This document shows positions 36,101 to 47,849 of a stretch of DNA of 64,000 nucleotides, piece by piece. The notes beneath the pieces were generated by a model. That model did not search any database. It saw nothing but the letters and a program-made list of their open reading frames with translations, and was not told the DNA's origin. The DNA lies in assembly GCA_902729315.2 (NCBI GenBank), contig LR746268.1:374501-438500 (forward strand). The letters are read 5' to 3'. The stretch is from Spirodela intermedia (taxonomy: Eukaryota > Streptophyta > Magnoliopsida > Alismatales > Araceae). The translations under genes were made by a program, and so were the position numbers. Every line of letters starts with the position of its first letter. Within the stretch, counting starts at the first letter, position 1.

Positions 36101-39100
36101 AGAATTTTTGGCACAGACCTTTCAGTAAAGTTGCTGACATGTTACCATATCTACATCCTAACCGAGGTGAGTGTAATTTTTTCTTTCAAAAAGAGATCCA
36201 TATCAACACAAAAGATCTATAAATATTCATACTGAAGCAACAAGAGCCCATGATCATAAGAGAAGATACACAGTCTTGGGCTTTGAGGAATCTAGTTACT
36301 AGAGGAATTTGGATGGGATATCAGATCAGTGGCTTTAGTTCCTAGTACGACACAAATTGGTCAGTCAAATTGTCTGATCCTAGATTATAATAAGGTACGA
36401 TTTGTTGTAAATGTGAAAAAGGAAAGAAGATGTTCTGACTGCCTTTTGACACAAGAAGAACATAAAGGGATCACTTTTCCCCCTATCACCACCCTACCAA
36501 CTGAAGGATGGGTGTACTTTTCCAATGATGTTAATCAATTTTTTTCCTGCCAAAAGTTTTTTCTATGTTATAACGTAATGTTTTGTTGAGAGGCTTATTA
36601 TTCATTGCGAGGGCATCAATAAGCGGTCTGATATTTTTCTGATTTCTCAGTCCGTCACTTTAATGCAATTCGAAAGCATTTCCCTGCTCAATCAATTTCT
36701 GATCTCTAATTTGTTTGACAGGGAATATTGTCTGCAGTGGTTTTATCAGTAGTTTCCCTGATCCGTCCATATCAATGGCAGAGTCTATTAATGCCAGTAC
36801 GTCTGTCTAAGTTAACCTTTTATTTGCCGGTGAAGATCTTTCAGTCTGAAGTTGTAAATCCTATGCGTTCATTTATATCACTTAAATTTCCAGGTATTAC
36901 CAAACGGCATGCTAGATTTTTTGGATGCGCCAGTTCCTTATATAGTGAGTTATCCCTCTGCCACAGTATTTCTTCATTGAGTGTCTGAAAAAACATCTCT
37001 TTTGGCTTGAAAAAGGTTCTTGATTGTGGAAATCTGAGATATTGCACAGTATGATCACCGTTCTCTCATATTTACATGTAGAGAGAAGAAGGGCCTAGTG
37101 ACCATTGGAGCTGACACCTAACACCACCATCAACACATATCTAACTTTCCTTCCACAGGAAATTGTGATTACTTATTTATGTGAAATAGAAAGCGCATTG
37201 ACTAGTTATAGCAAATCGCATTGTTTCACCCTCACCCTAAAATGCATTTGTCCATGCCCAAAAAATGTGGATTACTATGATTTCCAATAGTAAATAATGT
37301 CTCCTCCAAAATTGGTGAACACAGAAGTGTCAACAGCTACTTTATTCAATAACGTACTTGTCTTATGAGACTAATGATACATTCACGGTAGAATATGTTT
37401 CTTTCCTGCAAGAGAATAAGCTTTAATTTCGTCAATGTCTTAATTCGCGAAGGTCGTATACTTTATTAAAATGTGATAAATTCGAAGCAATCTTTTATAG
37501 TATTTAGAACAAATTAGTTTACGTGAATTTCTTAAAAGTTATGGATAAACACTTCTAAAAGTTTCTCGGAATTGCAAGATTGCCAGCGACGCCTGGAAGA
37601 AAGAACATAGAGCTAAATTGCTATAGAAACTAGTTCTTCACAAGGGCATTATCCAGTTAGGTACTCTGCTAAATTCTCAGCCTATTCTAGAAGTTCTCAT
37701 CAATAGATTGCTCTAATCAAAGCGTGCGTCAATAGATGCAAAGTTTCGTATCTGGATCACACTTCCGTTGATTGCTTTCCAATAAATTTTGCAATCTCTC
37801 TTCGTGGTACAACTTTAGGAGAAAAATATTTATATTTGGTTTCACTTTTATTTTATGTGCTGTTGAAAACTGTTCTTTGGCCTTTATAGGTTGGGATTAA
37901 GAACCGAACTTCTGAAGTCCAGTCAAAATTGTCCAATGTCATTCTGATTGATGCTAACAAGAATCAGGTAGATGTCACATTCTAGAACGAGCTATATTTA
38001 TTTTATTGAGTTGTCGCAATTGTACTAATGCAGTGGGACTGTAATAGCGTGTTTGTGATTTATTTCATACTTAGGGTTGAAGTATAATGAGACAGATGCT
38101 CTTAAACTTACAATTTTTATTGTGCATTATTTTTTTCAATGAAGTAGAGGTTTAGAAGATTATCTGCGCAAATAGCACCAGCTGTACTCGGGATATTAAG
38201 TGACAGTGGCAGTGGAATCAGCTGCAGAGCAGAGAGTAGAGTAAATGGCCGAAGGTTGCTGTCTCCTTCCACTCAGTCGCGAGTAATGCACAGTAGCAGT
38301 ACTGCACAAGACATTACCCTGCTGGTTGTGGAGAAAACATAAATCTGTTGAAATTTATTGTGATAACGCTAACTAGCTCTGCCACTTGCTTGGTCACTGA
38401 AGAAAATCTCGAAGAGGGAGAGAGTATTCCACCTGGAAACCCTAGGTGAGCAACAGTGGAGAGGATGAACTCCGAAACCCTAGGTATTGGACGACGGAGA
38501 GAATAATCTTCTCCCACCTGTCCACACCCCAGGGTGGGAATATATTAATGTTTGGAACAGTGAAAAGTTAATGGACTCAAGTAGGTCTAGTGAGCCCATG
38601 TGAGCCAGACAAGAGACAGAACTATTCTTCAACAGTCACTAATGAGCTGTGTTTGTCTAGCACCTATTTTTCAATGCCCTATCCTTGCCATATGGAAAAA
38701 GGCAGACTAAGAAGGGTTATGGGAGCGGGTTCTCTATGTCAATAAACTAAAGTCCTGTATTGGCAAATTTACTTTCTACAATGTACTCAATGAAATACCT
38801 TGGTCAAGAAACTATTATTTTCTAGTAAGTGCCACTTTGTATCATTGATCTTGCCATATTTTCTTTTTTTGCTTTTTGACTTCATGCCTTAGTGGTTAAT
38901 AAACAGTGCAGGGATATGCTAAAGTTGTCGCTGCATGCAGTTTTTCATTTGGTTCATACATGACAGTTGCAACTTTTCTATGCTTGTAAAGTGGTTTTAC
39001 CCATGTTTCTTTATGTTTGTTCCAAACTGGAACATAACTAGAGTTTTCCTGTCCTTGGACAAATAGGTCAAATCACATTCAATGCCACACTTGCCTGGAC

Positions 39101-41543
39101 AGAAAGATTTGTTATCTTCTCTAAGTCCGTACCATGCAAAGCTTGTAGGGGAAAGTTATCTGGCGAGTAAGAGGCCTGTTTATGAGTGCACTGATGTACA
39201 GGTATTTCCTAATGGTTACAGTTTGTGTTATGCTTTTGGCAATAAGTGAGTACCACAGTCTGTTATTTTATCCTCATTTAGTATACGCTTAAGAGTGCTT
39301 GGACTAGGTATGATTTAGAAGGAAACTTGGTGGTAAAATATATCCATGATGGTAACCGCGAGCGTCTTGATTAATTATTTATGGCGTCATATTATTTTCT
39401 CTTTTTTCCTTTCTGGTTATAAAGTTTGCAAAATCACGTGCTTCAATGAGTTCTAGTTACAAAAACTATTGAGCCCAAAATCTCATAAGTAAATTTGATG
39501 GAGAAATCATCAATTTAAAAGTTTATTTCTAATCATTTATTTTGTCAGCAATTTAAGGAGCCCAACCCCACCCTAACTCTCTGTGTCCAATGCGTCAAAT
39601 TGTTCTGACTGGCGATAGCAATATATTTTTTGCAAATTTCTGGCGGTAAAGAGAGTACTCTAATTGACACATCAAGCTCTCTCCGCATCGATGATAAGCT
39701 ACTCGCGGAAATTTTGTGATAATGTGCCGCAGACCTTATATTTTGTGTATATGATGCAATTCTTCTTCGAATTTGAGTAAAGCTGTTTCCTTTTATATTG
39801 GAAAATTTTCACATGTTATGCATGCCAGGAGAATTTAGATTTATAGTCGCTGTGCTCAGAGGAAGCCAGGTAAAAGGGTTGCCCTACCAATGATTTGTTG
39901 GTAATAGCATAGCCTTGCAATCGTTTGATTTATATGACAGCACCTTCATCTTTGCACAGGTTGAAGCAGCTAAGGGTTTCCTGGCTGTTCTGAGATCTTA
40001 TCTGGATTCTCTTTGCTCGAACTTAAGATCTCACACAATCACAAATGTGCAATCTAACGATGACAAGGTTTGTGCCCTCCATTTACGTTCATCAACATTA
40101 TTATCTCATGGTTGTTGAATGATAGATCATTAAAAGCTCTATTAATTCCGTAAATTGTTATCGTATACGAAACTGTTCACTTTTATTTTTTTTATTTTTT
40201 TTAGTACGTCAATACTTGGGAATACGATCATTTTATTTCATAATGTGACCACTTTAAAACATGCTTCTAGTTTTCGCACTTCCAAGGGTACTTCCTAATT
40301 ATTTGCACAGTGGACTGATGCATCTGGAAAGGGATAGCTGTTGCCAATATTAGCTTAGCTGCCTTTGTGGACTGGCAAGAACTTCGAACTGGTTCCAATT
40401 CTTGAGGCAAGAATTCCTTGTTAGCACAGATGCCGTGTCTGTCCGGTTTGCTCGATTCCCATCTGATCCGCTGGCCTACGATACTCCATACATTCGATGG
40501 CTCCCTTCTCTTTTCCAGTTCCGAATAATTTACCTTGGCATGCAGCTGATGGCACATATGTCGATGGGTATTAGCTGCTGTGCGGTGTGAGTTCCTGCAA
40601 TTACTCTTATTTCATTGCGCGAACTAATTGTCACTGTCCCATGATCAAGTTCATGCTTTCTTCTTCCGGAATCCTCTCCTGTTTTTTCTCCAAGTATATA
40701 TGTAATCATTCTACTCAACAAACCGGATATACTTGTCTAAAGAATTGGATGATGCAATAGATTTTGCATCTATGCCATGAAATCTTCCAAATTTTTTTAG
40801 GAATTTTTACCCTCGTACGCAGGTCTACAGACATCTGTTCGCCCTAAGAATTGAGATATTGGAAGTTCTGAGAATCATGTAGATTACTAAAGTCATGTTT
40901 ATTTTATATATATAAAAAAAAAAGTCTATCCATCAGAGTGATGCTGACCCTGTTCAGAACATGGAGAGGAACGAAGGGATCTTGAACAAAGAGCATTGAG
41001 ATGAACACTTTTTAGCATAACTTGATGGACTACACATCTATCAGTTCTTAAACATGTTCATGGTTTGATGAAGAAATTAAAAGTAACCATCGTTCCTCCC
41101 CCTCCTTTAACTCTCTCATCCTCGATTTCTGGTTTACAAACCCGCCCTTTGGCCATGAAGGTTTTCATGAATCAAGATCTGGGGCAGATTGAGAAGAGGA
41201 AATACTTACTACCCAATTCGTGTAATGCCCAGTGCTGACCTTAATTTAGCTCATTTATTGAGCTATCCCTAGCTTCTTCAGTCAACTCTTGGCTATGCGC
41301 TGTGGTTCAACGTTTTCTAGACATGGCTCGTCTTCTCTGAATGCATGTTCTGAGATGTGCGTTGAAAAGGCCGCAGACCATGAGACTTGTGTGATCCCTG
41401 ATCTCTTGATGTCATGCTTCGTTCAGGTCTCTCTACTTTTAAAGGAGAGTTTCATCGACTCTTTTCCAGCTCGTGATCAGCCATTCATGAAGGTACGCCT
41501 GAAACACACTTACCCACACTCTGTTCCTCTGTTTTTTCGAAAT

Positions 41544-41601
<58 letters not shown>

Positions 41602-42085
41602 GACTACTCGTGAAGATTTAATGGGAATCTTATTCCCAAACCCAAATCTTCAAAAAAAAAAGAAAAAAAAAGAAAACGGGTTGCATTATCTCTTCATAAG
41701 CTTGGGAAATAGATGAACAAGCACCGGTTTTTCAAGGATGTTGAAGCATCAAACAAAATAAGCAAGATTTATGTAGATAAATGATGAACTGAATAGATGA
41801 ACAAGCGCCTGCTTTTGAAGGATGTTGAATCATCAAACAGAATAAGGAAGATTTATTTTTTATTTTATTTTTCAAAATCCTTCGCTGGATTTCTTCGTTT
41901 GAGCTGTACATGGTCTGCTGTGAAGAACAATCAGTCTCACGATCGAGTGGCGTGAGTAGAGCCTGATCCCCTGTTCTTTGTTGTTGTTCTTCTTCTTCTT
42001 CTTCACGAGGGAGCAGCTATTCGTGGACACCCAGCTCTTCTCTGTACATACCGACTTCGTTCTCTCCTTCTATCAAAAGGACTAG
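24136..42085 (+). CDS. DENN (AEX-3) domain-containing protein
   Basis: Plant member of the DENN family; DENN modules act as exchange factors for Rab GTPases in membrane traffic. Eighteen coding exons join in frame: 24136-24399, 24900-25088, 25278-25361, 25601-25660, 26877-26921, 28839-29038, 30995-31414, 34266-34386, 34512-34709, 34795-34884, 35108-35170, 36722-36796, 36894-36944, 37890-37967, 39067-39201, 39960-40067, 41427-41492 and 42017-42085, giving 771 residues. The upstream DENN part starts near residue 105 (VVVGLHPSFDVQVF, then VLFVYPPEKRLPLKYKDLLS). The central DENN core spans about 462-620 and includes MMFAGALLEKQIVVVCSNL, LSVVSLIRPYQWQSLLMP and LDFLDAPVPYI. The downstream part closes with ESFIDSFPARDQPFMK and FVDTQLFSVHTDFVLSFY. 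Residues about 250-400 are Ser/Asp-rich and disordered. The gene covers 18 kb because of several 1-3 kb introns. The target Rab is unknown. Confidence 0.88.
26246..26310. repeat. (TA)n/(ATAC)n-type microsatellite in DENN intron 4
   Basis: Alternating purine-pyrimidine run of TATA, CATA and CGTA units, wholly inside an intron. Confidence 0.8.
38346..38634 (-). mobile_element. Probable solo LTR, Copia-like, in DENN intron 14
   Basis: On the minus strand the 289-bp segment begins TGTTGAAGAATAG and ends ATAAATTTCAACA, with TGTTGAA/TTCAACA inverted termini. This is the usual end structure of Ty1/Copia LTRs. Internal promoter-like sequence (AATATATTCCCACC) fits an LTR. No internal retroelement genes or second LTR are found, and the flanking five bases (AAATC and GTCAC) do not match, so a target-site duplication is absent or decayed. 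Confidence 0.5.
41546..41600. repeat. (ATT)n microsatellite in DENN intron 17
   Basis: Uninterrupted ATT trinucleotide run of about 18 units inside the intron between 41492 and 42017. Confidence 0.95.
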
Positions 42086-42607
42086 CTGCCCTGCGATGTA
42101 CAGCCGGGTTGCCGCGGAGCAAGGAAAGCCCAGGAGGCCCGCCCACCACCACCACCACCACCTCTGTGAGCAGTCATCTCCCTTTGTTCATGAGCTCACT
42201 CGCTTCTCCTTTCGCCGCCCATAATGAATCATTCCGCTCTCCTGCTGATCTGTGCCAGATCCGGCAGCAGAATCCAGCTCTGGCGAGCGCCGGAAACACC
42301 CAAAAATAGCAAAAAACTATACAAGAGGGAACGACCTCTTCTGTCTCATGCCCGGCCGATTTGAATGAAAGAACCCGAGCTTGGAGATGCCCCTCGTTCT
42401 TCATCCTCTCGCAGTTGTTCCTGCCAGTTGACTTTGGATAAGAGATCCCCCCCCCTCGTGTTTGATAATCGCGCAGCTCTTCCTGAGCTGGATTGAGGCG
42501 AGCGTTTTCCTTCGTGAGATCGTCGGATGTGAGATTCCTCGGTCGGTGGTTCATGAAGTTAGCTTCTCAATCGGTCTGGTCAGCTTCACGTGAAGAGGTA
42601 GAAGAGA

Positions 42608-42643
<36 letters not shown>

Positions 42644-43446
42644 TCAAAGACCCAATGGAAGAGGACGACGAGCAATGAATTCCAAGGAAAGTGGCGCTTA
42701 TATAGGGGAAATCCCCAGGCCATGCCTTCATGCTCTAAACGATACTTGGAAAAGGTAGGGGGAGAAGGGGACTCTCTCTCTCTCTCTTCGGATCACTTCA
42801 ACTGGGCAAGCACCAGCTGCTCCGCCATCAGCCTAAACACAGAGTCCTCCAATTGCACTATGCCACCATCATGGTGCTGCGACCAAGTTGACCAGCAAGG
42901 ATCTCCCCTGAGACCCTTCTCTTCAGTCAACGCACCACCATCTATCATGGCTCTTAGTCTACAGATTATTCCGATATTTCCATTATTCTCAGATCCTTGC
43001 CCCAGTTCTTGGGACCTTAAAGTGACCCTGATAGTTCATGGAGAGTGTGACATGGTCGCTGATACATCAGGTAGATTATGAGCAGAAAAAGTCCAAGCAT
43101 CATAGATTCTGAGATGGGGAGGGAAATCCCAGAAATCCTAGATGAGGGCAGCCAGCCATCTAGGATCAGATTGGAGTCGATGTCAACTCTTGATTTCTAT
43201 CGATCAGCTTATCCATCAGTCAGCACTGAAGAATGATGAATAGTAGTTGGAAAAACCAGTACTATTTACAGTGGTGGGATGGCATCTGACTGGCGATGTT
43301 GTTCATCATCTCCTTCGGCAACTGTTCGTGGTCTCTCCCCGATCGGGCAGACCAAAGCGATCTTCTGCTCCTCGGACGTCAAAATCTATGAGAAGAGGGC
43401 GTGGATATCCGTTCAATTGGGATTTGAATCAACTTGAGCACGGCAA
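42086..43446. other. Intergenic between convergent genes
   Basis: Holds the DENN 3' UTR, a CT microsatellite at about 42611-42640, and sequence downstream of the membrane-protein gene on the minus strand. One protein-like minus-strand frame (42793-42948) is listed separately. A plus-strand ATG frame over the same bases (42722-43081) is considered its shadow or chance. Confidence 0.5.
42793..42948 (-). CDS. Possible terminal exon or gene fragment
   Basis: The minus-strand frame from ATG at 42948 to TGA at 42793 codes 51 residues with protein-like composition, starting MIDGGALTEEKGLRGDPCW and ending in an amphipathic helix, VFRLMAEQLVLAQLK. The frame is open for another 29 codons upstream, back to a TGA. 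A possible acceptor, ATCTGTAG, precedes the ATG by 10 bases on the minus strand. I do not recognise the family. It could be a last exon, an alternative end of the membrane-protein gene upstream on the same strand, or a decayed gene piece. Confidence 0.25.
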   Translation of the reverse strand: MIDGGALTEEKGLRGDPCWSTWSQHHDGGIVQLEDSVFRLMAEQLVLAQLK

Positions 43447-44037
43447 TCATGGAGCTGATCCGGAAACCACATGCCGAACGTATCCGGCCTTCCTGATCTC
43501 CCATCTCTTGTAAAGCAGGAAGCCACCGAGTACGATCTGCAGCACCGAAAAGACCGCCAAGAACGCCACCCCGACCTTCTTCCCGAGGTTCAGCGTCCTG
43601 TTCCGGCGTGCTGTGCCGCGGTCGGTGTCCACGAAACTGTCGCTGCCAGACCCCTTCGGCGGCAAGTGTTCGACGCAGTCCGGCGTAGAATTGCCTGCAC
43701 AGGAAACCGGAGGCCGTGGAGGACGGAGCCTTCTGTACGAGCCAGACGCATCACCGGGTTTCGTGGAAAGCAAGGGTGCAGGTGGCGGTGGCGGATTACG
43801 ATGTTGGTGGTGGCGATGATGAGGAGGAGAAAGCGGCGAAAGCGACGGCGGAGGGCTCGATCGATGAGACGACGACCGATCTCCTGGCGGAGAAAAAGGG
43901 GAGGGTGTTGATTTGGACGAGAAGTGCGACGACGTCGTGAAGGGAAGCGGCGAGGAATGCGAGAGGAGTGGGGAATGGGCGGCGAAGATGACGAGGATAG
44001 CGACGGCGAGGGCCGGCGCCGGCGAAGGAAGCTCCAT
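43447..44037 (-). CDS. Proline/serine-rich single-pass membrane protein
   Basis: Uncharacterised 196-residue protein, intronless. Residues 1-28 form a signal peptide (ALAVAILVIFAAHSPLL). The next 120 residues are rich in Pro, Ser and His (runs such as RNPPPPPAPLL), resembling hydroxyproline-rich wall or cell-surface proteins, with NST and NRT glycosylation sequons. A cluster, CAGNSTPDC, could form a disulphide. One transmembrane helix near residues 150-172 (VAFLAVFSVLQIVLGGFLLY) is followed by KRWEIRK and a short cytosolic tail, so type I topology is inferred. The ATG at 44037 was chosen over an in-frame ATG at 44151 because it places the signal peptide at the N-terminus. Function unknown. 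Confidence 0.65.
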   Translation of the reverse strand: MELPSPAPALAVAILVIFAAHSPLLSHSSPLPFTTSSHFSSKSTPSPFSPPGDRSSSHRSSPPPSLSPLSPPHHRHHQHRNPPPPPAPLLSTKPGDASGSYRRLRPPRPPVSCAGNSTPDCVEHLPPKGSGSDSFVDTDRGTARRNRTLNLGKKVGVAFLAVFSVLQIVLGGFLLYKRWEIRKAGYVRHVVSGSAP

Positions 44038-44565
44038 CGGAGGAGATGGAGCTAGGTTTACGCCTCTGGAATCCCTACGGCAACCGTTCTCCGTAGGCGA
44101 CCGGAGAGGTGAATCCGAACACCGCTCGGTCAAGAGGATCAGCTTAATCATAAGCCACGTGTCGAAAAACTATTGGTCAATAAATGACAATAATGCCCTT
44201 ACAGTCGAATTAGGCCCGGTTAAACAAATCTGTCAGATCTGACGGCGTAGATTTTTCATGGCGGAACAAAATATCGTACCAAGTGACAAGTTTCGGGTAT
44301 TTTTAAAATCATTGAATGACTATTTACATTATTATCTTAACGGGCTTCGGGCCGGGATCCAACATCATCCAGACCCAAGCCCAAGTCCAAGCCTCAAGCC
44401 CAGGCCTCCATATTTATGTAGCCACGAGAGAGCGTTGGCATTTTTGTTGGGCTTATAAAGTCGAGCCTAAAAAGAAAATGGGCCCGAATGATTTGGGCTT
44501 CGGCCTGAACGCGAGAGGCCCTCTTTATTTTGCCACGTGGCCGCGTTGGGTCATCAATGCTCCTC

Positions 44566-44604
<39 letters not shown>

Positions 44605-44707
44605 ATCACATCTGCCCTAATATTAGAATCAGAATTTCAGGAGACCATTCTCCCAAACATCACATAAATACCTCCGAAACACCCAAAATGCTCTCCATAC
44701 CACAACG

Positions 44708-44738
<31 letters not shown>

Positions 44739-45556
44739 CAATCATGAGACCGCCACGTGGCGAGAAAAACGAGGATAACATAAATCTTGACGCAATTTGA
44801 CTGCACTGATGATGAGTACATTCCATGGATTTAAGCGCCAGTTGGTCATAACGACTGAAGAACCCACAAGGTTATTTTCATTTTTTTATTTTTTTTGAAG
44901 TGAGATAAATCTGATAGGAAAGGGAGGCTTCTGGTAATGACAGATGGGATTGCGCCCAAATCTCCTTGAGCTAATGCGTTGACCTACAGTTTCATACTGG
45001 GGATTAGGCAGAAACGTAGGATCTGGGCAAGAGCAGGGATTACTACAAGATAGAAGAAAAGTTTATTTCCTCCAAATCGGGGTATCAAGCCAACCGTAGA
45101 CTTTTGGGCAAGAACAGGGGGGATTGATGCATTCTAAACGTGGTGCATTGGCTTCAAATCAGGAGTTGACTGAGAATTATTTCGAGCAAACGCGCGAAAA
45201 CTTTCACCAAATCAGAAACCAGCTCAAACTCGCTTGAAAACGGGGATAAATCCCAGCTAAAACACAGTCTGCTGCATCTCGAGAAGCCAATAACACAGTC
45301 TGCTGCAAACCAGGAATCGAATCGAGCTAAGAACCATCAAACCGATCCAAATCAGGAGCTCAATCAAAGTGAGCGAGGAAATCTGCTCCAAATCAGTGAT
45401 TCAGTTGATCCGGAAGGATCACATTTGCTCCAAGCCGAGATTTCCACAGACTCGCTAGCAAAAGCAAGTTATTTAGGAGGAGGCGGGCTCAGATTATTGA
45501 AAAATGGGGGAGAAGAAGAAAGCCGCAATGTTTAACTTCTTGCAGAAGAATCCTGA
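44038..45556. other. Intergenic
   Basis: Contains GGGCC-type promoter motifs (44210, 44395, 44480), a (CT)n tract at about 44572-44604 and a (GA)n tract at 44707-44733 of opposite polarity. The rest is AT-rich or mixed sequence up to the UP3-like 3' UTR. No gene is supported. Confidence 0.5.
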
Positions 45557-46477
45557 TCAAAGGCCAGAGGTGGCAGGAAGCGGCGGCGGGACCAAAAAGT
45601 CAAGCACGATGAGGCTCTCCAGCAGTGGCCTCACCTTCTCCTTCTGCGCCTCCATCAGATCGACCCCCTTCTCGTCCACTTCGTCAAGCTCTTCAACGCC
45701 GGGGAACACCGCGATGGACCCCACCGAAAATCCCTTCGCTCTCGCCGGCGAGAAGTTCTCGCCATAGCTCAGCTGCTCAACGGCTCCCCCGAGCAATCTC
45801 TTGGCCCCGTGCAGAGACTCCAGGACCACGCCCTTCTCCGCCTCCCCCGCCGACTCGATCAGCTTCATCAGCGTTACTCGCGCCGCCGATCCAGGCGGCA
45901 GCGCAACCGAATCCGATTCAAACTCTGCAATCCAGTCGACGGCCATGATGTCCTCGCAGATCGGGAGGACGAACTCTCGTACGACGGAGATATGCGCCGG
46001 ATGAGCAGAGTAGGCGGCGAGCTCCTCCTTGGTCCGGTAGCGACTGTGGAGGAGATGAGTAAAGCCGAAGGATGAAGCGGCGGAGGAGCGGTGGCGGAGG
46101 ACGTGGGCGGCGCTGAGGAGGAGGACGCCGTCGAGGGAGACGAGGGACCGGAGATTGGAGATCATGGCGCTGATCTTCGCTGTGTCCGTGCCGTCCCGCA
46201 CCTTGAAGAGGACCACGTGTTCAACGGCGGTGATGGCTGCCATTTCAGCGGCGGCGGCGGCGGCCGCAGAGGGAGGGGGATCGCCGGCGGCGGCGGAGAA
46301 GGCGCGGATGGGAAGAGCAGCGGCGCCGCCTCGGAGCGGCCTCGCGGAGGCGCAGGGGGATAGGGAGATGGTGGACGGTGAGGTTACCGTGAGACGGAAA
46401 GTCGGGCAAATGAGGGTGGCCTTTAGCGGTGAAAAGGAGCGGTGGAGCCTACTAGCGGTCTTCGGACACAGCAACAT
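45557..46477 (-). CDS. Stress-response A/B barrel (Dabb) protein, UP3-like
   Basis: Plant dimeric alpha/beta-barrel protein of the UP3 type, predicted plastid-targeted, with no firmly known reaction. Intronless, 306 residues. The first 75 residues are Ser/Arg/Ala-rich and lack acidic residues until late, typical of a chloroplast transit peptide. The first Dabb unit starts near residue 83 (VEHVVLFKVRDGTD) and runs through HSRYRTKEELAAYSAHPAH to about residue 180. A second barrel-like unit follows (VTLMKLIESAG, then FSPARAKGFSVGSIAVFPGVEEL). The two-unit layout is that of UP3 homologs. The coding sequence is GC-rich with a run of alanine codons before residue 80. The start is the first ATG of the frame; an internal ATG at about residue 79 would remove the transit peptide. 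Confidence 0.85.
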   Translation of the reverse strand: MLLCPKTASRLHRSFSPLKATLICPTFRLTVTSPSTISLSPCASARPLRGGAAALPIRAFSAAAGDPPPSAAAAAAAEMAAITAVEHVVLFKVRDGTDTAKISAMISNLRSLVSLDGVLLLSAAHVLRHRSSAASSFGFTHLLHSRYRTKEELAAYSAHPAHISVVREFVLPICEDIMAVDWIAEFESDSVALPPGSAARVTLMKLIESAGEAEKGVVLESLHGAKRLLGGAVEQLSYGENFSPARAKGFSVGSIAVFPGVEELDEVDEKGVDLMEAQKEKVRPLLESLIVLDFLVPPPLPATSGL

Positions 46478-47849
46478 TATCTCTCCACCGCCGTATCACC
46501 TGTTGCTGTGTGTAGTGCCATTCCTTTTAAACACCCCCGCTGGAGCATGCTAAGACACTCGAGTATCCGGGGGATCATCATAGAAGAAACCGAGAGTAGG
46601 GCTTCTCCCTGAGGAAATTACAAAATAACCATTACAAATAATATAATATAAAACACAGACAAATTTTATGTTAAAGGGGGCAAAAATGAGGACCTTTTCC
46701 CACCTATCCGTAGGTGAGAGTATAAAAAAAATAATAGAATATCTTCCAAGGACTGATTGGAAAAAAAGTCCCACATTTTTTATGTGCAACTTCAACCCTC
46801 ACATTCGGAATATTCTCAACGACGTAGGGAGTAGGTTGCGTGGCAACACATCTGACAGGCCCACGTAAGAGCACGGCTGGGCCTCACACGTCACCATCGT
46901 CCGCATTCCACTACTGGGCCGTTGAATCTGACCCACATTTCGGCGCAAGCGAGGTGTCAGCAGAACCTCGCTCCACGTGAACGGAACCCACACGGGGCGC
47001 GGCAATCTGACGTCAACACACGGGGGAATCTGGTTTCCGCCGTGGGCCAATGAGTGGGCCCCCGGTCCACGTGGGCGTCTCCCGACTTTTCCCCCCTCCG
47101 CCAAGAGAGGGAGGGGATCGTCACGTGCGAGATAGCGAGAGATGGGCGATTCGATGAGACCTTCAGAGGGGCTAATTTGCAAATATTTTGATTCATTGGG
47201 TTAATATTTAACTATTAAATTGCAAAACGGGATTATAATAACAACATATTATTCGTAGCCCACCTGAGTCCACAAGGGGCAACCCTCGTAATTTTATTTC
47301 ATATATATTTTCCGTTTTTAATGGAATAAATAATTATTCTGATTTATGTAATTTATCCCCGTTTAATATGGCTTCATGGGTTTTGTTTTAACTAAATCAG
47401 GTCGATAATGATAATTAATTTCCTCCGTTGCTTCCTCTCGAGGCCACGGATTCCTTCTATTTATTTTAAAATATCAAAATATTGGGTTAATATTTTTACA
47501 GTATTTTAAAAATATTTAATACTTGCAGCGGAAAAGGTTATTTGGGAAAAAAAAGGGATCGAAGGCGCCATGATACTTGCTTCAACGGTAACTCTTCGAA
47601 GTGTTTTTTTGTCATTGTAATTATTTTTTTGGTGTTCTCAACAATTGTGGTGGGCCATCCCCTTCTCCTCCATGTGACCCGACGGGGACAGTCCCCCCCG
47701 GCAGTACGTTATAAATGTGCAGTCCTCAAAGACTCCTTTCCCCCCCCTCTCTCTCGCTCTTCTCTCTCACAGAGAAGGTCTGATAAGGGCTGCCAAGCGG
47801 CCGCCGGGTTGATTCTCAGTCGCCATTTCCGCCGCCGTAGGCGGCGCAG
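46478..47849. other. Divergent intergenic region and ELF4-like leader
   Basis: Upstream region of both the UP3-like gene (minus) and the ELF4-like gene (plus). It includes CACGTG cores near 46972 and 47069, TTATAAATG near 47709-47717 as a plausible TATA box for the ELF4-like gene, and a CT-rich leader at 47740-47770. An AAAATATCA near 47470 resembles, but does not match, the evening element. Confidence 0.45.

Noticed and set aside
42722-43081. 119-residue plus-strand frame
   Set aside because: No family resemblance, and the opposite strand has a more protein-like frame; treated as chance.
47465-47480. Evening element upstream of the ELF4-like gene
   Set aside because: The sequence is AAAATATCA, one base off AAAATATCT, in a very AT-rich context, so a match is expected by chance.
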